Source of the DNA: Amycolatopsis oliviviridis
GTDB lineage: Bacteria > Actinomycetota > Actinomycetes > Mycobacteriales > Pseudonocardiaceae
Length of the DNA stretch: 64,000 bases
Direction: 5' to 3'
Assembly (NCBI RefSeq): GCF_014654365.1
Contig: NZ_BNAY01000013.1
Location: forward strand, 1-64,000
Positions within the stretch are counted from its first letter, which is position 1. Every line of letters begins with the position of its first letter. Position numbers and translations under genes: made by a program. Positions 9,148 to 16,580 of the stretch are shown here, piece by piece. Below the pieces are notes generated by a model. The model saw only the letters and a program-made list of their open reading frames with translations, did no database searches and had not been told where the DNA came from.

Positions 9148-10101
9148 TCAGGCGGCCGGCGCCGCAGGAGCGCTGCCGATATCCGGAGGCGGTCGTTGTC
9201 GCGCCCGATGGTGGGCCGCTCGCAATTCCTGGATCACTAGCAGCGGCTCGTCCCGCAGTCGTGCAGGACTTACCTGGACGACGATGAGGCCGTCGGCGAC
9301 CAGCGGAGGGATTTCGGGAGCCTTGTCCGGTTCGAGCGAGACCTCGTCGTAGCGGATTTGCATCGCGACGCCGACCTGCGGCCACCAGGCGTCGGCGACA
9401 CCGACGCTTTCTCCGTCTGCGCTCCGTAGCTCGGCCCGCCGTATCGGCCTGGGCAAGCCGCTGCGCTCGAGTACGGTCTCCAGCCACTGGTCGACGGCTG
9501 AGTCAACGCCGTCTTGGAGGGCGCCGATGACGATCCGGGGGAGTGCCGAGCCGATCGTGCTGGCCTGCGCCAGCTCTTCTCGCAGCTCCTCGGGAGTACA
9601 GAGTCCGCGATGGACCGCGTCGTGGATCATCGCCCGCACCGGCTGGAGTTCGTCCATACGCCGAGCCGCGTCGATCAGGGCCCGGGCGAGTGGAGCTACC
9701 GGCAGCCCGTCGATCTCTACGGGCTCCGGCAGGTGGATCGTTCGTTCGACGACGGCGAATCCCCAGGTGGCGACCTTACTCCGGTGGGGGATCAAGGTGT
9801 GGGCCCGTCTTTCCGGCGGAAGTCTTCGGACTCCGTGCAACTTGGCTGCCTGGATTCCGGTGAGCATCGCCTCAGGGCCCGCGTGGGTCAGTGCGACCTT
9901 CATGAGCTGGCGCCTGGTCGGTGTGGCCTTGGTCAGGAGGATGACGCCGGGAATCGGCCGTCGCCATGGGCCGTCCTCGCGGCAACGGCGCGAGATCCAG
10001 GAATGGGAGTGCCCCAGGGCGACGAGTTTCGCCCGGGCGGCCACGCCGTCCGGGAACATCGCTGCCAGCGCCTGGTGCAAGGCGCCTGAGGTTCCGTCCA
10101 C
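9148..10101 (-). CDS. AbiEi-antitoxin-like / DUF559-like orphan protein (copy 1)
   Basis: This 317-residue protein has an N-terminal winged-helix part resembling the AbiEi antitoxin N domain (WISRRCREDGPWRRPIPGVI) and a middle region with LPVAPLARALIDAARRMDEL. The C-terminal part (VADAWWPQVGVAMQIRYDE) resembles the Vsr/DUF559 nuclease-like fold. In such nuclease folds an acidic residue follows the hydrophobic strand; here the position is Gln (AMQIR), as in the paralogue at 15527-16465, so nuclease activity looks lost. No AbiEii nucleotidyltransferase toxin gene is adjacent, so it is an orphan. The domain assignment is by eye. Confidence 0.65.
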   Translation of the reverse strand: MDGTSGALHQALAAMFPDGVAARAKLVALGHSHSWISRRCREDGPWRRPIPGVILLTKATPTRRQLMKVALTHAGPEAMLTGIQAAKLHGVRRLPPERRAHTLIPHRSKVATWGFAVVERTIHLPEPVEIDGLPVAPLARALIDAARRMDELQPVRAMIHDAVHRGLCTPEELREELAQASTIGSALPRIVIGALQDGVDSAVDQWLETVLERSGLPRPIRRAELRSADGESVGVADAWWPQVGVAMQIRYDEVSLEPDKAPEIPPLVADGLIVVQVSPARLRDEPLLVIQELRAAHHRARQRPPPDIGSAPAAPAA

Positions 10102-10142
10102 ACAGTGATCATGCGACCACCCACCGACAGTTTTTTGTCCGG

Positions 10143-10202
10143 AAACGCATCAGGGGTCCTTTGCTACCGCGCGGCGGCAGCAAAGGACCCCTGATGCGTT
10201 TT
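10143..10202. terminator. Long perfect hairpin after DUF4191 gene
   Basis: A 23-24 bp perfect stem runs from AAACGCATCAGGGGTCCTTT to AAAGGACCCCTGATGCGTTT with an ~11-base loop. It is a divergent member of the palindrome family (GGGTCCTTTGCTACCG core). It lies directly downstream of the leftward DUF4191 gene and ends in A-rich/T-rich flanks, a good intrinsic terminator for that gene. Confidence 0.8.
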
Positions 10203-10204
10203 GG

Positions 10205-10933
10205 TCAGCGGCGGCGGATGGTGCGCTGGACGTTGCGCATCTTCGCGCCGGCGGGCATCGGGCCCTTGGGCATCGCGGCGCCGCGGTTGCCGAGGGCGGC
10301 CAGCTTCGCCTCCAGGGCGTCGACCTGCGCGGGCTTGAGGTTGCGCGGGAGCTTCATGAGGTACCCCTGAAGCTTCTTCAACGGCACCTGCTGGTCTTCG
10401 TTCCCGATGATCACGTTGTAGATCGGGGTCTCGCCGATCAAGCGGGACACGCGCTTCTTCTCCTGCGCGAGCAGGGACTTCACGCGGTGCGGCGCGCCTT
10501 CGGCGACGAGTACGACACCCGGGCCGCCCAGCACCCGGTGCACGGCGTCGAGCTGGGTCGTGGCCGCCACGGTCGGCGTCACCTTCCAGCGGCCACGCAT
10601 GTTCTCGAGTGCCCAGGCCGCGGCGCCCGGCTGCCCGTCGGCCTTCGAGTACACGGTCTTCTGGACCCGCCGGCCGAAGATGATCACAGCGGCGAGCGCG
10701 CCGAGCAGGATGCCCAGCGGCAGCACGACCCAGTGGACGTCGAAGATGAACCCGATGCCGAACACGACACCGGTGATGACCAGGATCGATCCGACCATCC
10801 AGGGGATGAGCGCCTTGTCTTCCTTGCGCTGCATCTTGAAGGCTTCGAAGATCTGCCCGCGGCGAGCCTTGCTCGCGGCACGCTTCTCCTTCTTGGCCAG
10901 CTTCGCTGCTTCCTTGTCCTGCTTTCCCGCCAT
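10205..10933 (-). CDS. DUF4191 domain membrane protein
   Basis: This 242-residue actinobacterial core protein of unknown function begins MAGKQDKEAAKLAKKEKRAA, a very Lys-rich cytosolic tail. Two adjacent membrane segments follow (WMVGSILVITGVVFGIGFIF and VVLPLGILLGALAAVIIFG), then a soluble region. The start was placed at this ATG because the longer in-frame upstream sequence is only antisense to uvrD2. In mycobacteria the homologue lies beside the RDD gene and glnA, as here. It is divergent from uvrD2 with ~63 bp between. Confidence 0.88.
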   Translation of the reverse strand: MAGKQDKEAAKLAKKEKRAASKARRGQIFEAFKMQRKEDKALIPWMVGSILVITGVVFGIGFIFDVHWVVLPLGILLGALAAVIIFGRRVQKTVYSKADGQPGAAAWALENMRGRWKVTPTVAATTQLDAVHRVLGGPGVVLVAEGAPHRVKSLLAQEKKRVSRLIGETPIYNVIIGNEDQQVPLKKLQGYLMKLPRNLKPAQVDALEAKLAALGNRGAAMPKGPMPAGAKMRNVQRTIRRR

Positions 10934-10996
10934 GTGACCAGAATACGGCCGCGTGCCCTGCGCCGATCCCGTCGGGCCCTCTGCGAGGATCGGGGC

Positions 10997-13084
10997 GTGG
11001 TTAGCGCATCGTCCCCGAAGAGTCGTCCAGGCCTGCTCGATGGGCTCGATCCCGAGCAACGCGCCGCCGCCTGCGCGCCGAGGGGGCCGGTCTGCGTCCT
11101 CGCGGGAGCGGGGACCGGCAAGACGCGGACGATCACGCATCGCATCGCTCACCTGGTCCGTTCTGGGCACGTCGCCGCTGGTCAGGTACTCGCGGTCACC
11201 TTCACGACCCGCGCCGCCGGTGAGATGCGCGCACGCCTTCGAGGGCTGGGTGTCGACGCGGCCCAGGCGCTCACCTTCCACGCCGCCGCTCGCCGCCAGC
11301 TTCGGTACTTCTGGCCCCAGGTGGTCGGAGACCGGCCTTGGGAGCTGCTCGAGAACAAGTTCCGCTACGTCAGCCAGGCCGCCAACAAGGCCGGTCTCGG
11401 CACCGAGACGGAACTCCTGCGCGACCTCGCCAGTGAGATCGAGTGGAGCAAGGCCTCTTTGGTATCGCCGGACGACTATCCGGCCGTCGCCTCGCGCACG
11501 CAGCGGGACACACCCGCGCCCGCGTCGCAGGTCGCGGAGGTCTACCGCAACTACGAGAAGGTCAAGAACGCCGCACAGGTCCTCGATTTCGACGACCTGC
11601 TCTTGCACACCACCGCGGTCCTCGAGGAACACACGGTGGTGGCCCAGGAGTTCCGCGAGCGCTATCGCTGCTTCGTGGTCGACGAGTACCAGGACGTCAC
11701 ACCGCTGCAGCAGCGGCTTCTCGACGCATGGCTCGGTGGCCGCGACGACTTGACCGTCGTCGGCGACGCCAACCAGACCATCTATTCGTTCGGCGGCGCC
11801 TCGCCCCGGCCGCTGCTGGAGTTCACTCGGCGGTTTCCCGAGGCGACGGTCGTGAGGCTCGAGCGGGACTACCGCTCGACCCCGGAGGTCGTGGCACTCG
11901 CCAATCAGGTGATCGGTGCCGCACGCGGCCGTCCTGCCGGGTCGAGGCTGAAACTCGTCGGCCAGCGTCCTTCGGGCCCGGTCCCGCGCTTCGCTGAGTA
12001 CGACGACGAGACCGCCGAGGCCGCGGCTGTCGCACGCAGGATCCGTGACCTGCTCGACGGCGGAGTGGCGGCCAGCGAGATCGCGGTGCTCTACCGCGTC
12101 AACGCCCAGTCGGAGGCCTACGAGCAGGCGCTGGCCGAGATGGGCATCCCGTATCTGGTCCGCGGTGGTGAGCGCTTCTTCGCCAGGACCGAGGTCAGGC
12201 AGGCGATGTCCGCATTGCGGATGGCGGCGACCGACGCAGACACCGGCGAGCTGGTGACCCGGGTTCGCTCCGTGCTCGCGAAGGTAGGGCTCACCGACCA
12301 GCCACCTGCCGGCGGCGCGGCGAAGGAGCGGTGGGACGCCCTCTTGTCGATCGTCGAGCTGGCCGAGGAGCTGGCTTCCACTGTCGAGGACGCGGATCTG
12401 CCCCGATTCGTGGCGGAGCTCGAACAGCGCGCGACCGCGCAGCATCCGCCGACGGTGGAAGGCATCACGCTGGCCTCGCTTCACGCCGCGAAGGGTCTCG
12501 AATGGGACGCCGTGTTCCTCGTGGGCCTCGCGGAGGGGACCATGCCGATCCTGCACGCCGACGGTGACGACGCCGCCATCGAAGAAGAGCGCCGCCTGTT
12601 CTATGTCGGCGTCACTCGAGCACGAGAACATCTCTCGCTGTCGTGGGCCTTGGCCAGGACGTCGGGAAATCGCCGCAATCGGCGACGCAGCCGCTTCCTC
12701 TACGGCCTGATCCCCGAGGATCACCCGGCGGCGCGGGTCGCCCGCGCGCAGCAGCCGAAGCAGTCCGGCAACAAGGCACGGTGCCGGGTATGCGGCGGGC
12801 CGCTGCTGGAGACCCTGGACATCAAGCTGGGCCGTTGCTCCCGCTGCCCGTCCAATGTGGACGAGCGGCTGCTCGAAAAATTGAAGTCTTGGCGTGGGGA
12901 ACGCTCCCGTGAGCTCAAGGTGCCGGCCTTCGTCGTCTTCACGGACGCGACACTGGTCGCCATCGCTGAACAGCGGCCGACCGATGACACAGCGTTATGT
13001 GCCATTTCCGGGATCGGCGCGACGAAGCTCGAACGCTTCGGAGCGGAGGTTCTCGATGTCGTGCGGGCCTCGGTGGAGTCTTGA
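10997..13084 (+). CDS. uvrD2: Superfamily 1 DNA helicase UvrD2
   Basis: This 695-residue 3'-5' helicase has Walker A GAGTGKTRT (about residue 36), motif II VVDEYQDVTPLQQRL, motif III GDANQTIYSFGG, motif V LASLHAAKGLEWDAVFLVGL and motif VI LFYVGVTRAREHL. Diagnostic for the actinobacterial UvrD2 type is a Zn-binding tetracysteine (CRVCGG ... CSRCPS, about residue 595) followed by a C-terminal HRDC domain (residues ~625-695). The GTG start at 10997 gives the family length (about 700). It acts in DNA repair. A 25-base stretch at 11446-11470 resembles the intergenic repeat although it codes for a conserved motif. Confidence 0.93.
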   Translation: MVSASSPKSRPGLLDGLDPEQRAAACAPRGPVCVLAGAGTGKTRTITHRIAHLVRSGHVAAGQVLAVTFTTRAAGEMRARLRGLGVDAAQALTFHAAARRQLRYFWPQVVGDRPWELLENKFRYVSQAANKAGLGTETELLRDLASEIEWSKASLVSPDDYPAVASRTQRDTPAPASQVAEVYRNYEKVKNAAQVLDFDDLLLHTTAVLEEHTVVAQEFRERYRCFVVDEYQDVTPLQQRLLDAWLGGRDDLTVVGDANQTIYSFGGASPRPLLEFTRRFPEATVVRLERDYRSTPEVVALANQVIGAARGRPAGSRLKLVGQRPSGPVPRFAEYDDETAEAAAVARRIRDLLDGGVAASEIAVLYRVNAQSEAYEQALAEMGIPYLVRGGERFFARTEVRQAMSALRMAATDADTGELVTRVRSVLAKVGLTDQPPAGGAAKERWDALLSIVELAEELASTVEDADLPRFVAELEQRATAQHPPTVEGITLASLHAAKGLEWDAVFLVGLAEGTMPILHADGDDAAIEEERRLFYVGVTRAREHLSLSWALARTSGNRRNRRRSRFLYGLIPEDHPAARVARAQQPKQSGNKARCRVCGGPLLETLDIKLGRCSRCPSNVDERLLEKLKSWRGERSRELKVPAFVVFTDATLVAIAEQRPTDDTALCAISGIGATKLERFGAEVLDVVRASVES

Positions 13085-13154
13085 CCGCGTCCCGGGCTTG
13101 ATCCACGCGGCGAACCCGCTGCTCAGAGCCGATCTTCGCCACTTCGACGGATTT

Positions 13155-13195
13155 TCTGGAAAATAAGTTGCCCCGGTGTGGTCGGGGGCAATAAC
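13155..13195 (+). promoter_or_regulatory. Possible WhiB7-type promoter
   Basis: An A/T-rich stretch (TTTTCTGGAAAATAAG) immediately precedes TTGCCC (13168-13173), and AATAAC (13190-13195) follows after 16 bases. WhiB7-dependent promoters are known to carry an A/T-rich block just upstream of the -35 hexamer that is contacted by the AT-hook. It would drive the leader ORF and whiB7 downstream. The -10 is a weak match. Confidence 0.45.
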
Positions 13196-13301
13196 CTGCA
13201 GGTACCCGGGCGGGAAGCGCTCGGTCTGGGGAAGAACATCTACAACACAGCGTAGACCGCAGGGCGGCTCGCGCGCGACAGAGAAAGGTGGTGCCGGTGA
13301 A

Positions 13302-13568
13302 ATGACGAACAAAATGATGCTCACGAACCCTGGCACCCGTCTGTCCTGCGTCGCGGAAGTCCCGCAGGCTCAGCGCCAGGGCACCTTCATGCCCGTGAGC
13401 ATCCTCGCCGCCCGCGGCACCCAGCGTCTCGACCTGAGCTGGATCGCCGCCGACGAGACCTTCACGCACGCCGCCACCTCGGGTGGGGCGTACGTGAACG
13501 GCGGCGTCGATCTGCCGGTCATCAAGCAGTTCCGTGTTCCGTTGTCCATACGGGAGCGAAGTTCCTGA
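13302..13568 (+). CDS. 88-residue ORF in the whiB7 leader (unknown)
   Basis: The 88-residue product starts MTNKMMLTNPGTRLSCVAEV and contains GTFMPVSILAARGTQRLDLS. Codon use has strong G/C third positions, so it is probably translated. No domain was recognised. It lies between uvrD2 and whiB7 and ends 20 bases before a perfect intrinsic terminator; a small hairpin (13563-13579) spans its stop codon. This matches the known logic of whiB7/wblC leaders, where stalled translation of an upstream ORF relieves termination. It may be that leader ORF, unusually long, or simply an independent small gene. Confidence 0.65.
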   Translation: MTNKMMLTNPGTRLSCVAEVPQAQRQGTFMPVSILAARGTQRLDLSWIAADETFTHAATSGGAYVNGGVDLPVIKQFRVPLSIRERSS

Positions 13569-13588
13569 CCTAGTCAGGACCAGAGGCT

Positions 13589-13637
13589 CACGAAGGCCGC
13601 GGAACCGGGTTACCGGATCCGCGGCCTTCGTGTTTTT
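13589..13637 (+). terminator. Intrinsic terminator/attenuator upstream of whiB7
   Basis: A perfect 15-bp stem (CACGAAGGCCGCGGA at 13589-13603 with its complement at 13618-13632) is followed by TTTTT. It lies after the 88-residue ORF and 99 bases before the whiB7 ATG. It would block read-through from the upstream promoter unless an antiterminator forms, as in characterised whiB7/wblC leaders. Confidence 0.82.
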
Positions 13638-13735
13638 GCTGCACAAACAAGTTGGCTGCACAACCTAATTGGGGTTCAGCGTTGTCCAGTTCCACCGTCA
13701 GTACGAAATCCGTCACGGCACAGAGGAGTGCACTT

Positions 13736-14119
13736 ATGTCATCGGCCATAGCTTTCGCGCCGGGGGAGGCCCTGCCCTTCGCCGACGCAGGCGTCGTCGA
13801 CCTGCTCGACGCCATCGACTCGCCTGAGTCGATGCTTCCCTGCCGTTCGGGCGACGCGGACCTTTGGTTCGCCGAGTCGCCGGCAGAGCTCGAGCGTGCG
13901 AAGGCGTTCTGCGCGGACTGCCCGGTCCGTTCCGCCTGCCTCGCGGGTGCCCTTTCGCGGCGTGAGCCGTGGGGCGTCTGGGGTGGCGAAATCTTCGAGC
14001 GTGGCGTTGTCGTCGCGCGGAAGCGGCCCCGTGGCCGCCCCCGGAAGAACCCGGTCGTCGAGCCCGTCGCCGAGGCGCGTCCCGTTGCGCGCAAGGTCGA
14101 GCGGAGCGCCGCGGCATGA
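13736..14119 (+). CDS. whiB7: Transcriptional regulator WhiB7
   Basis: This 127-residue Wbl protein activates intrinsic antibiotic-resistance genes together with the principal sigma factor. Four cysteines ligate the Fe-S cluster (Cys36, Cys59, Cys62, Cys68, in LPCRSGD and AFCADCPVRSACLAG). The turn motif is GVWGG, and the AT-hook KRPRGRPRKNP defines the WhiB7 subclass. The ATG at 13736 follows a strong AGAGGAG ribosome site. The flanking uvrD2 and ABC1 kinase genes match the known whiB7 neighbourhood. Its long leader carries an ORF and terminator. The stop overlaps the next gene by 4 bases. Confidence 0.96.
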   Translation: MSSAIAFAPGEALPFADAGVVDLLDAIDSPESMLPCRSGDADLWFAESPAELERAKAFCADCPVRSACLAGALSRREPWGVWGGEIFERGVVVARKRPRGRPRKNPVVEPVAEARPVARKVERSAAA

Positions 14120-14373
14120 CCGTCGAACTCATCACCACCAGGGATTACGAGGCGCGGACGGGTTACCGGACTCTCGCGCCGGCCAAATTGAACGAGATCA
14201 AGGTCGAGGAGACCAGCGAAATGTTGCTTTATGAAGAACTGTCCAGGGCCCGAATACGAGACCTCGAGGAAGGAGTCCGCGCGCAGCGGGCTCGGAGCGG
14301 CCCACGCGCCGCACGCAGGTGGACCAAGGTCGCTCGCTGGGCGACCCGGCGAGCCGAGCGCCATCAGGCCTGA
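14116..14373 (+). CDS. 85-residue protein translationally coupled to whiB7
   Basis: The start overlaps the whiB7 stop as ATGA, so translation is probably coupled. The 85 residues begin MTVELITTRDYEARTGYRTL and end in a strongly basic tail (ARRWTKVARWATRRAERHQA). The middle, LLYEELSRARIRDLEEGVRA, looks helical and could form a coiled coil. No family was recognised. Codon use fits the host. Co-transcription with whiB7 suggests a drug-stress role or a partner of WhiB7, but nothing direct shows this. Confidence 0.7.
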   Translation: MTVELITTRDYEARTGYRTLAPAKLNEIKVEETSEMLLYEELSRARIRDLEEGVRAQRARSGPRAARRWTKVARWATRRAERHQA

Positions 14374-14381
14374 CCACCCGG

Positions 14382-14438
14382 GGGAGCGGGGGACCTTTGC
14401 TATCGCGCGGCGATAGCAAAGGTCCCCCGCTCCCTTTT
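14382..14438 (+). terminator. Palindrome repeat serving as terminator of the whiB7 unit
   Basis: GGGAGCGGGGGACCTTTGCT (from 14382) pairs perfectly with the reverse arm ending GGTCCCCCGCTCCC (14434) around a GCG loop, and TTTT follows. It starts 9 bases after the stop of the coupled small gene. This copy shows that the repeat family can act as a conventional intrinsic terminator; both arms share the change GCGGGGGAC/GTCCCCCGC, so pairing is conserved. Confidence 0.85.
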
Positions 14439-14475
14439 CGGCGTGGTGCGGCACCGCGTGGTGTTGACTGGGGGA

Positions 14476-15345
14476 ATGGCCGTACACACGCACGACGACA
14501 TCGACTGGGCTGACAGGCTTCGATCACTTCGCATGGCCGAAGCTCTCGACGCGGAGCCGATGCGGCTGGCCGCCCGACGGCTGCTGGAGGGCATGCCGGA
14601 CGGGCCGACCATCCTCGACGTCGGCTGCGGTGCGGGCGGGATGAGCGTGCTCTTCGCCGAGGAACTGGCCTCCGCCGGCGCCAAGATCGTGCTTGTCGAC
14701 GCGACCGAGCACCTGCTGGCCGAAGCGCATCGGGTCGTCGCCGCGGCCGCGGGGGACAAAGCCACCGTCGAGACGATCCACGCCGACGTCGCCGACGACG
14801 GGTTGCCCGCCAAGCTCCCTCCCGCCGACCTGGTCTGGGCTTCCCGCGTGGTGCATCACCTGCCCGATCAGCAGGCGGCCGTCGACACCCTCTCCCGGCT
14901 CGCCCGCCCCGGCGGACTGGTCGCCATCTCCGAGGGCGGCCTGGATTTCAACTGCCTCCCCTGGGACCTCGGCATCGGGCGGCCCGGGCTGGAGGAGCGC
15001 CTGCTCGCCGCGCGCGGCGAATGGTTCGCCGAGATGCGGGCGGGCATCCCCGGCTCCGTCCCGATGCCCTACGGCTGGAACATCGCGCTCCAGCGAGCAG
15101 GACTGAGTGACATCGATTCCTTAGGGGTGCTCATCCACCACCCGGCGCCCGGGCCGGATCCGCTGAGCGAGTTCGTCATCGAGCGGATGACCTGGCTGAC
15201 CGAGGTGGCAGGTGACCTCCTGAGCAGCGAAGACCAAGAGACAACGGCCGCTTTGGTGGATCCGGAGAGCCCGGCTTTCCTCGGCGCGCGCCAGGATCTG
15301 TTCTTGCAAGGGGCGAAGACGATCCATCGTGGACGCCGGCCGTGA
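14476..15345 (+). CDS. SAM-dependent methyltransferase, class I
   Basis: This 289-residue methyltransferase has motif I ILDVGCGAGGMSVLFAEEL, the motif II acid in KIVLVDATEHLLAEAH, and motif III/IV HADVADDGLPAKLPPADLVW followed by VVHHLPDQQAAVDTLSRL. The C-terminal half is large (substrate region) and does not identify the acceptor. The ATG at 14476 is preferred over an upstream GTG that would sit inside the terminator region. Its last bases overlap the start of a CxxC mini-protein gene, GTGA. Confidence 0.85.
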   Translation: MAVHTHDDIDWADRLRSLRMAEALDAEPMRLAARRLLEGMPDGPTILDVGCGAGGMSVLFAEELASAGAKIVLVDATEHLLAEAHRVVAAAAGDKATVETIHADVADDGLPAKLPPADLVWASRVVHHLPDQQAAVDTLSRLARPGGLVAISEGGLDFNCLPWDLGIGRPGLEERLLAARGEWFAEMRAGIPGSVPMPYGWNIALQRAGLSDIDSLGVLIHHPAPGPDPLSEFVIERMTWLTEVAGDLLSSEDQETTAALVDPESPAFLGARQDLFLQGAKTIHRGRRP

Positions 15346-15521
15346 GCGACCAGGTCGGCTGCTCGTTGTGCGGCCGGATCCGCGGCGTGGACGAGGAACC
15401 CGCGCAGACGCTCGCCTGGGTGTCCACCCGGGAGAAGAACGCCGTGCGCTGGATGTGCCCTACCTGCGCTCGCCGCCACACCCGCGACATCGAGGGAAAG
15501 CTGCCGGACGAGTACTGGTGA
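15342..15521 (+). CDS. 59-residue zinc-ribbon-like protein
   Basis: The GTG start overlaps the methyltransferase stop (GTGA), so it is coupled. The 59 residues begin MSDQVGCSLCGRIRGVDEE and contain a second pair in VRWMCPTCARRHTRDIEGKL, giving CxxC-n25-CxxC spacing typical of a zinc ribbon. It ends LPDEYW. Small proteins of this kind are common and unnamed in actinobacteria. Function is unknown; with the methyltransferase it could form a small functional pair. Confidence 0.75.
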   Translation: MSDQVGCSLCGRIRGVDEEPAQTLAWVSTREKNAVRWMCPTCARRHTRDIEGKLPDEYW

Positions 15522-15526
15522 GCTCC

Positions 15527-16465
15527 TCAGGCGGCGTCGATCCGGCCGATCGTGCGGACCTTCGGCCGCGGCGTCCGCGCCGCTTCGGCGAACGCCCTCA
15601 CGAGCTCGGCCGCGACTTCCAGCGGAACCTTCTTCAACTGATCGATGGTGCACCGGACCAGCACCGTGCCGGTCGCGGTCAGCGCCAGCGGGTGAAAATC
15701 CGCGACGCCCTGTCTCGGGGCACGGAATTGCCATGCCAGGCCGATGTCGTCCCACCAGGCGTCGGCAGAGCCGATGGGGCGCCCTCGCCGGTCGCAGATC
15801 GTCGTGTTCCACGACGGCGAGGGCAGCGGGCAGCCGCTGAGGACCTTCTTCGCCAGCCCATGCGCATACGTCTCTTCGGGATCGACGCGGCGCAGAGCCG
15901 CGCGGACCGCGGCCGAGCCGCGTCGGTTGCCGGAGTCGAGCTCGTCCATGAGCTCGTCGAGCGTGCACAGGCCCCAGTACAGCGGGAGCGAGATCAGCTC
16001 GTCGATCCGCGCGGGATCGAGCTCCAGCCTGGCCAGATCGAGCGCCGCCCTGGCCGGCGGGGCGAACGGGACGCCGTCGATCACGGTCGGCGGCGGCATC
16101 CGCGTGGTTCTTCGGGGCAGCATGCCGGGTTCCGCCGGGACGCGCCGATAGTCGGGGACGAGGAGATGGACCTCCCGGGTGACCGGGCAGTCGACGCCTC
16201 GTGCGCGAAGCGCGTCCGCGCCCGTCACCACCACGTCCGGCCCGAACCGCGCGACAGCGGCTTGTAACAGCTGAAGCCGGGTGGGCGCGGAGTCGCGCAA
16301 CAGGATCACACCCGGCATCAGCCTTCGCCAAGGACCGCCCGGGCCACAGAGCTTCGCGGCGTAACGCGCGGTGACGCCTGCCTTGCGTAGCTCGCGGCTG
16401 GTGATGATCCCGGATTCGCTGGTGTTACTGAGCGCCACGAGTCGGGCGCTTCGTGTAGTGGTCAT
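15527..16465 (-). CDS. AbiEi-antitoxin-like / DUF559-like orphan protein (copy 2)
   Basis: This 312-residue protein is a paralogue of 9148-10101. Shared blocks are GPWRRLMPGVILLRDSAPTR (vs GPWRRPIPGVILL), a domain boundary VPFAPPARAALDLARLELD, LYWGLCTLDELMDEL (vs VHRGLCTPEELREEL) and the C-terminal GSADAWWDDIGLAWQFRAP. The same Gln replaces the expected acidic residue after the nuclease-like strand. No toxin gene is adjacent. It is convergent with the zinc-ribbon gene, with only 5 bases between stop codons. A role as a DNA-binding regulator is possible. Confidence 0.65.
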   Translation of the reverse strand: MTTTRSARLVALSNTSESGIITSRELRKAGVTARYAAKLCGPGGPWRRLMPGVILLRDSAPTRLQLLQAAVARFGPDVVVTGADALRARGVDCPVTREVHLLVPDYRRVPAEPGMLPRRTTRMPPPTVIDGVPFAPPARAALDLARLELDPARIDELISLPLYWGLCTLDELMDELDSGNRRGSAAVRAALRRVDPEETYAHGLAKKVLSGCPLPSPSWNTTICDRRGRPIGSADAWWDDIGLAWQFRAPRQGVADFHPLALTATGTVLVRCTIDQLKKVPLEVAAELVRAFAEAARTPRPKVRTIGRIDAA

Positions 16466-16515
16466 AAAACGAGGATGACCGTTGGGCCGTCCGGGTGGAA
16501 CACCATCCGCGAAGT

Positions 16516-16576
16516 TGTGGACAACTCGCCCGGACGACCCCGATTTCGGCTCAGCCGAGCCAATCCCTGTGGATAA
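16516..16576. promoter_or_regulatory. Two DnaA-box-like nonamers
   Basis: TGTGGACAA (16516-16524, reverse of TTGTCCACA) and TGTGGATAA (16568-16576, reverse of TTATCCACA) lie 52 bases apart, in the same direction. Both match DnaA box consensus exactly. They lie between the AbiEi-like gene and the ABC1 kinase stop codon. Isolated boxes occur by chance, so a function is not established. Confidence 0.4.
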
Positions 16577-16580
16577 CTTC

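Noticed and set aside
10934..12724. N-terminal extension of the DUF4191 gene across uvrD2
   Set aside because: Antisense to uvrD2; the DUF4191 protein begins with its usual Lys-rich N-terminus at 10933.
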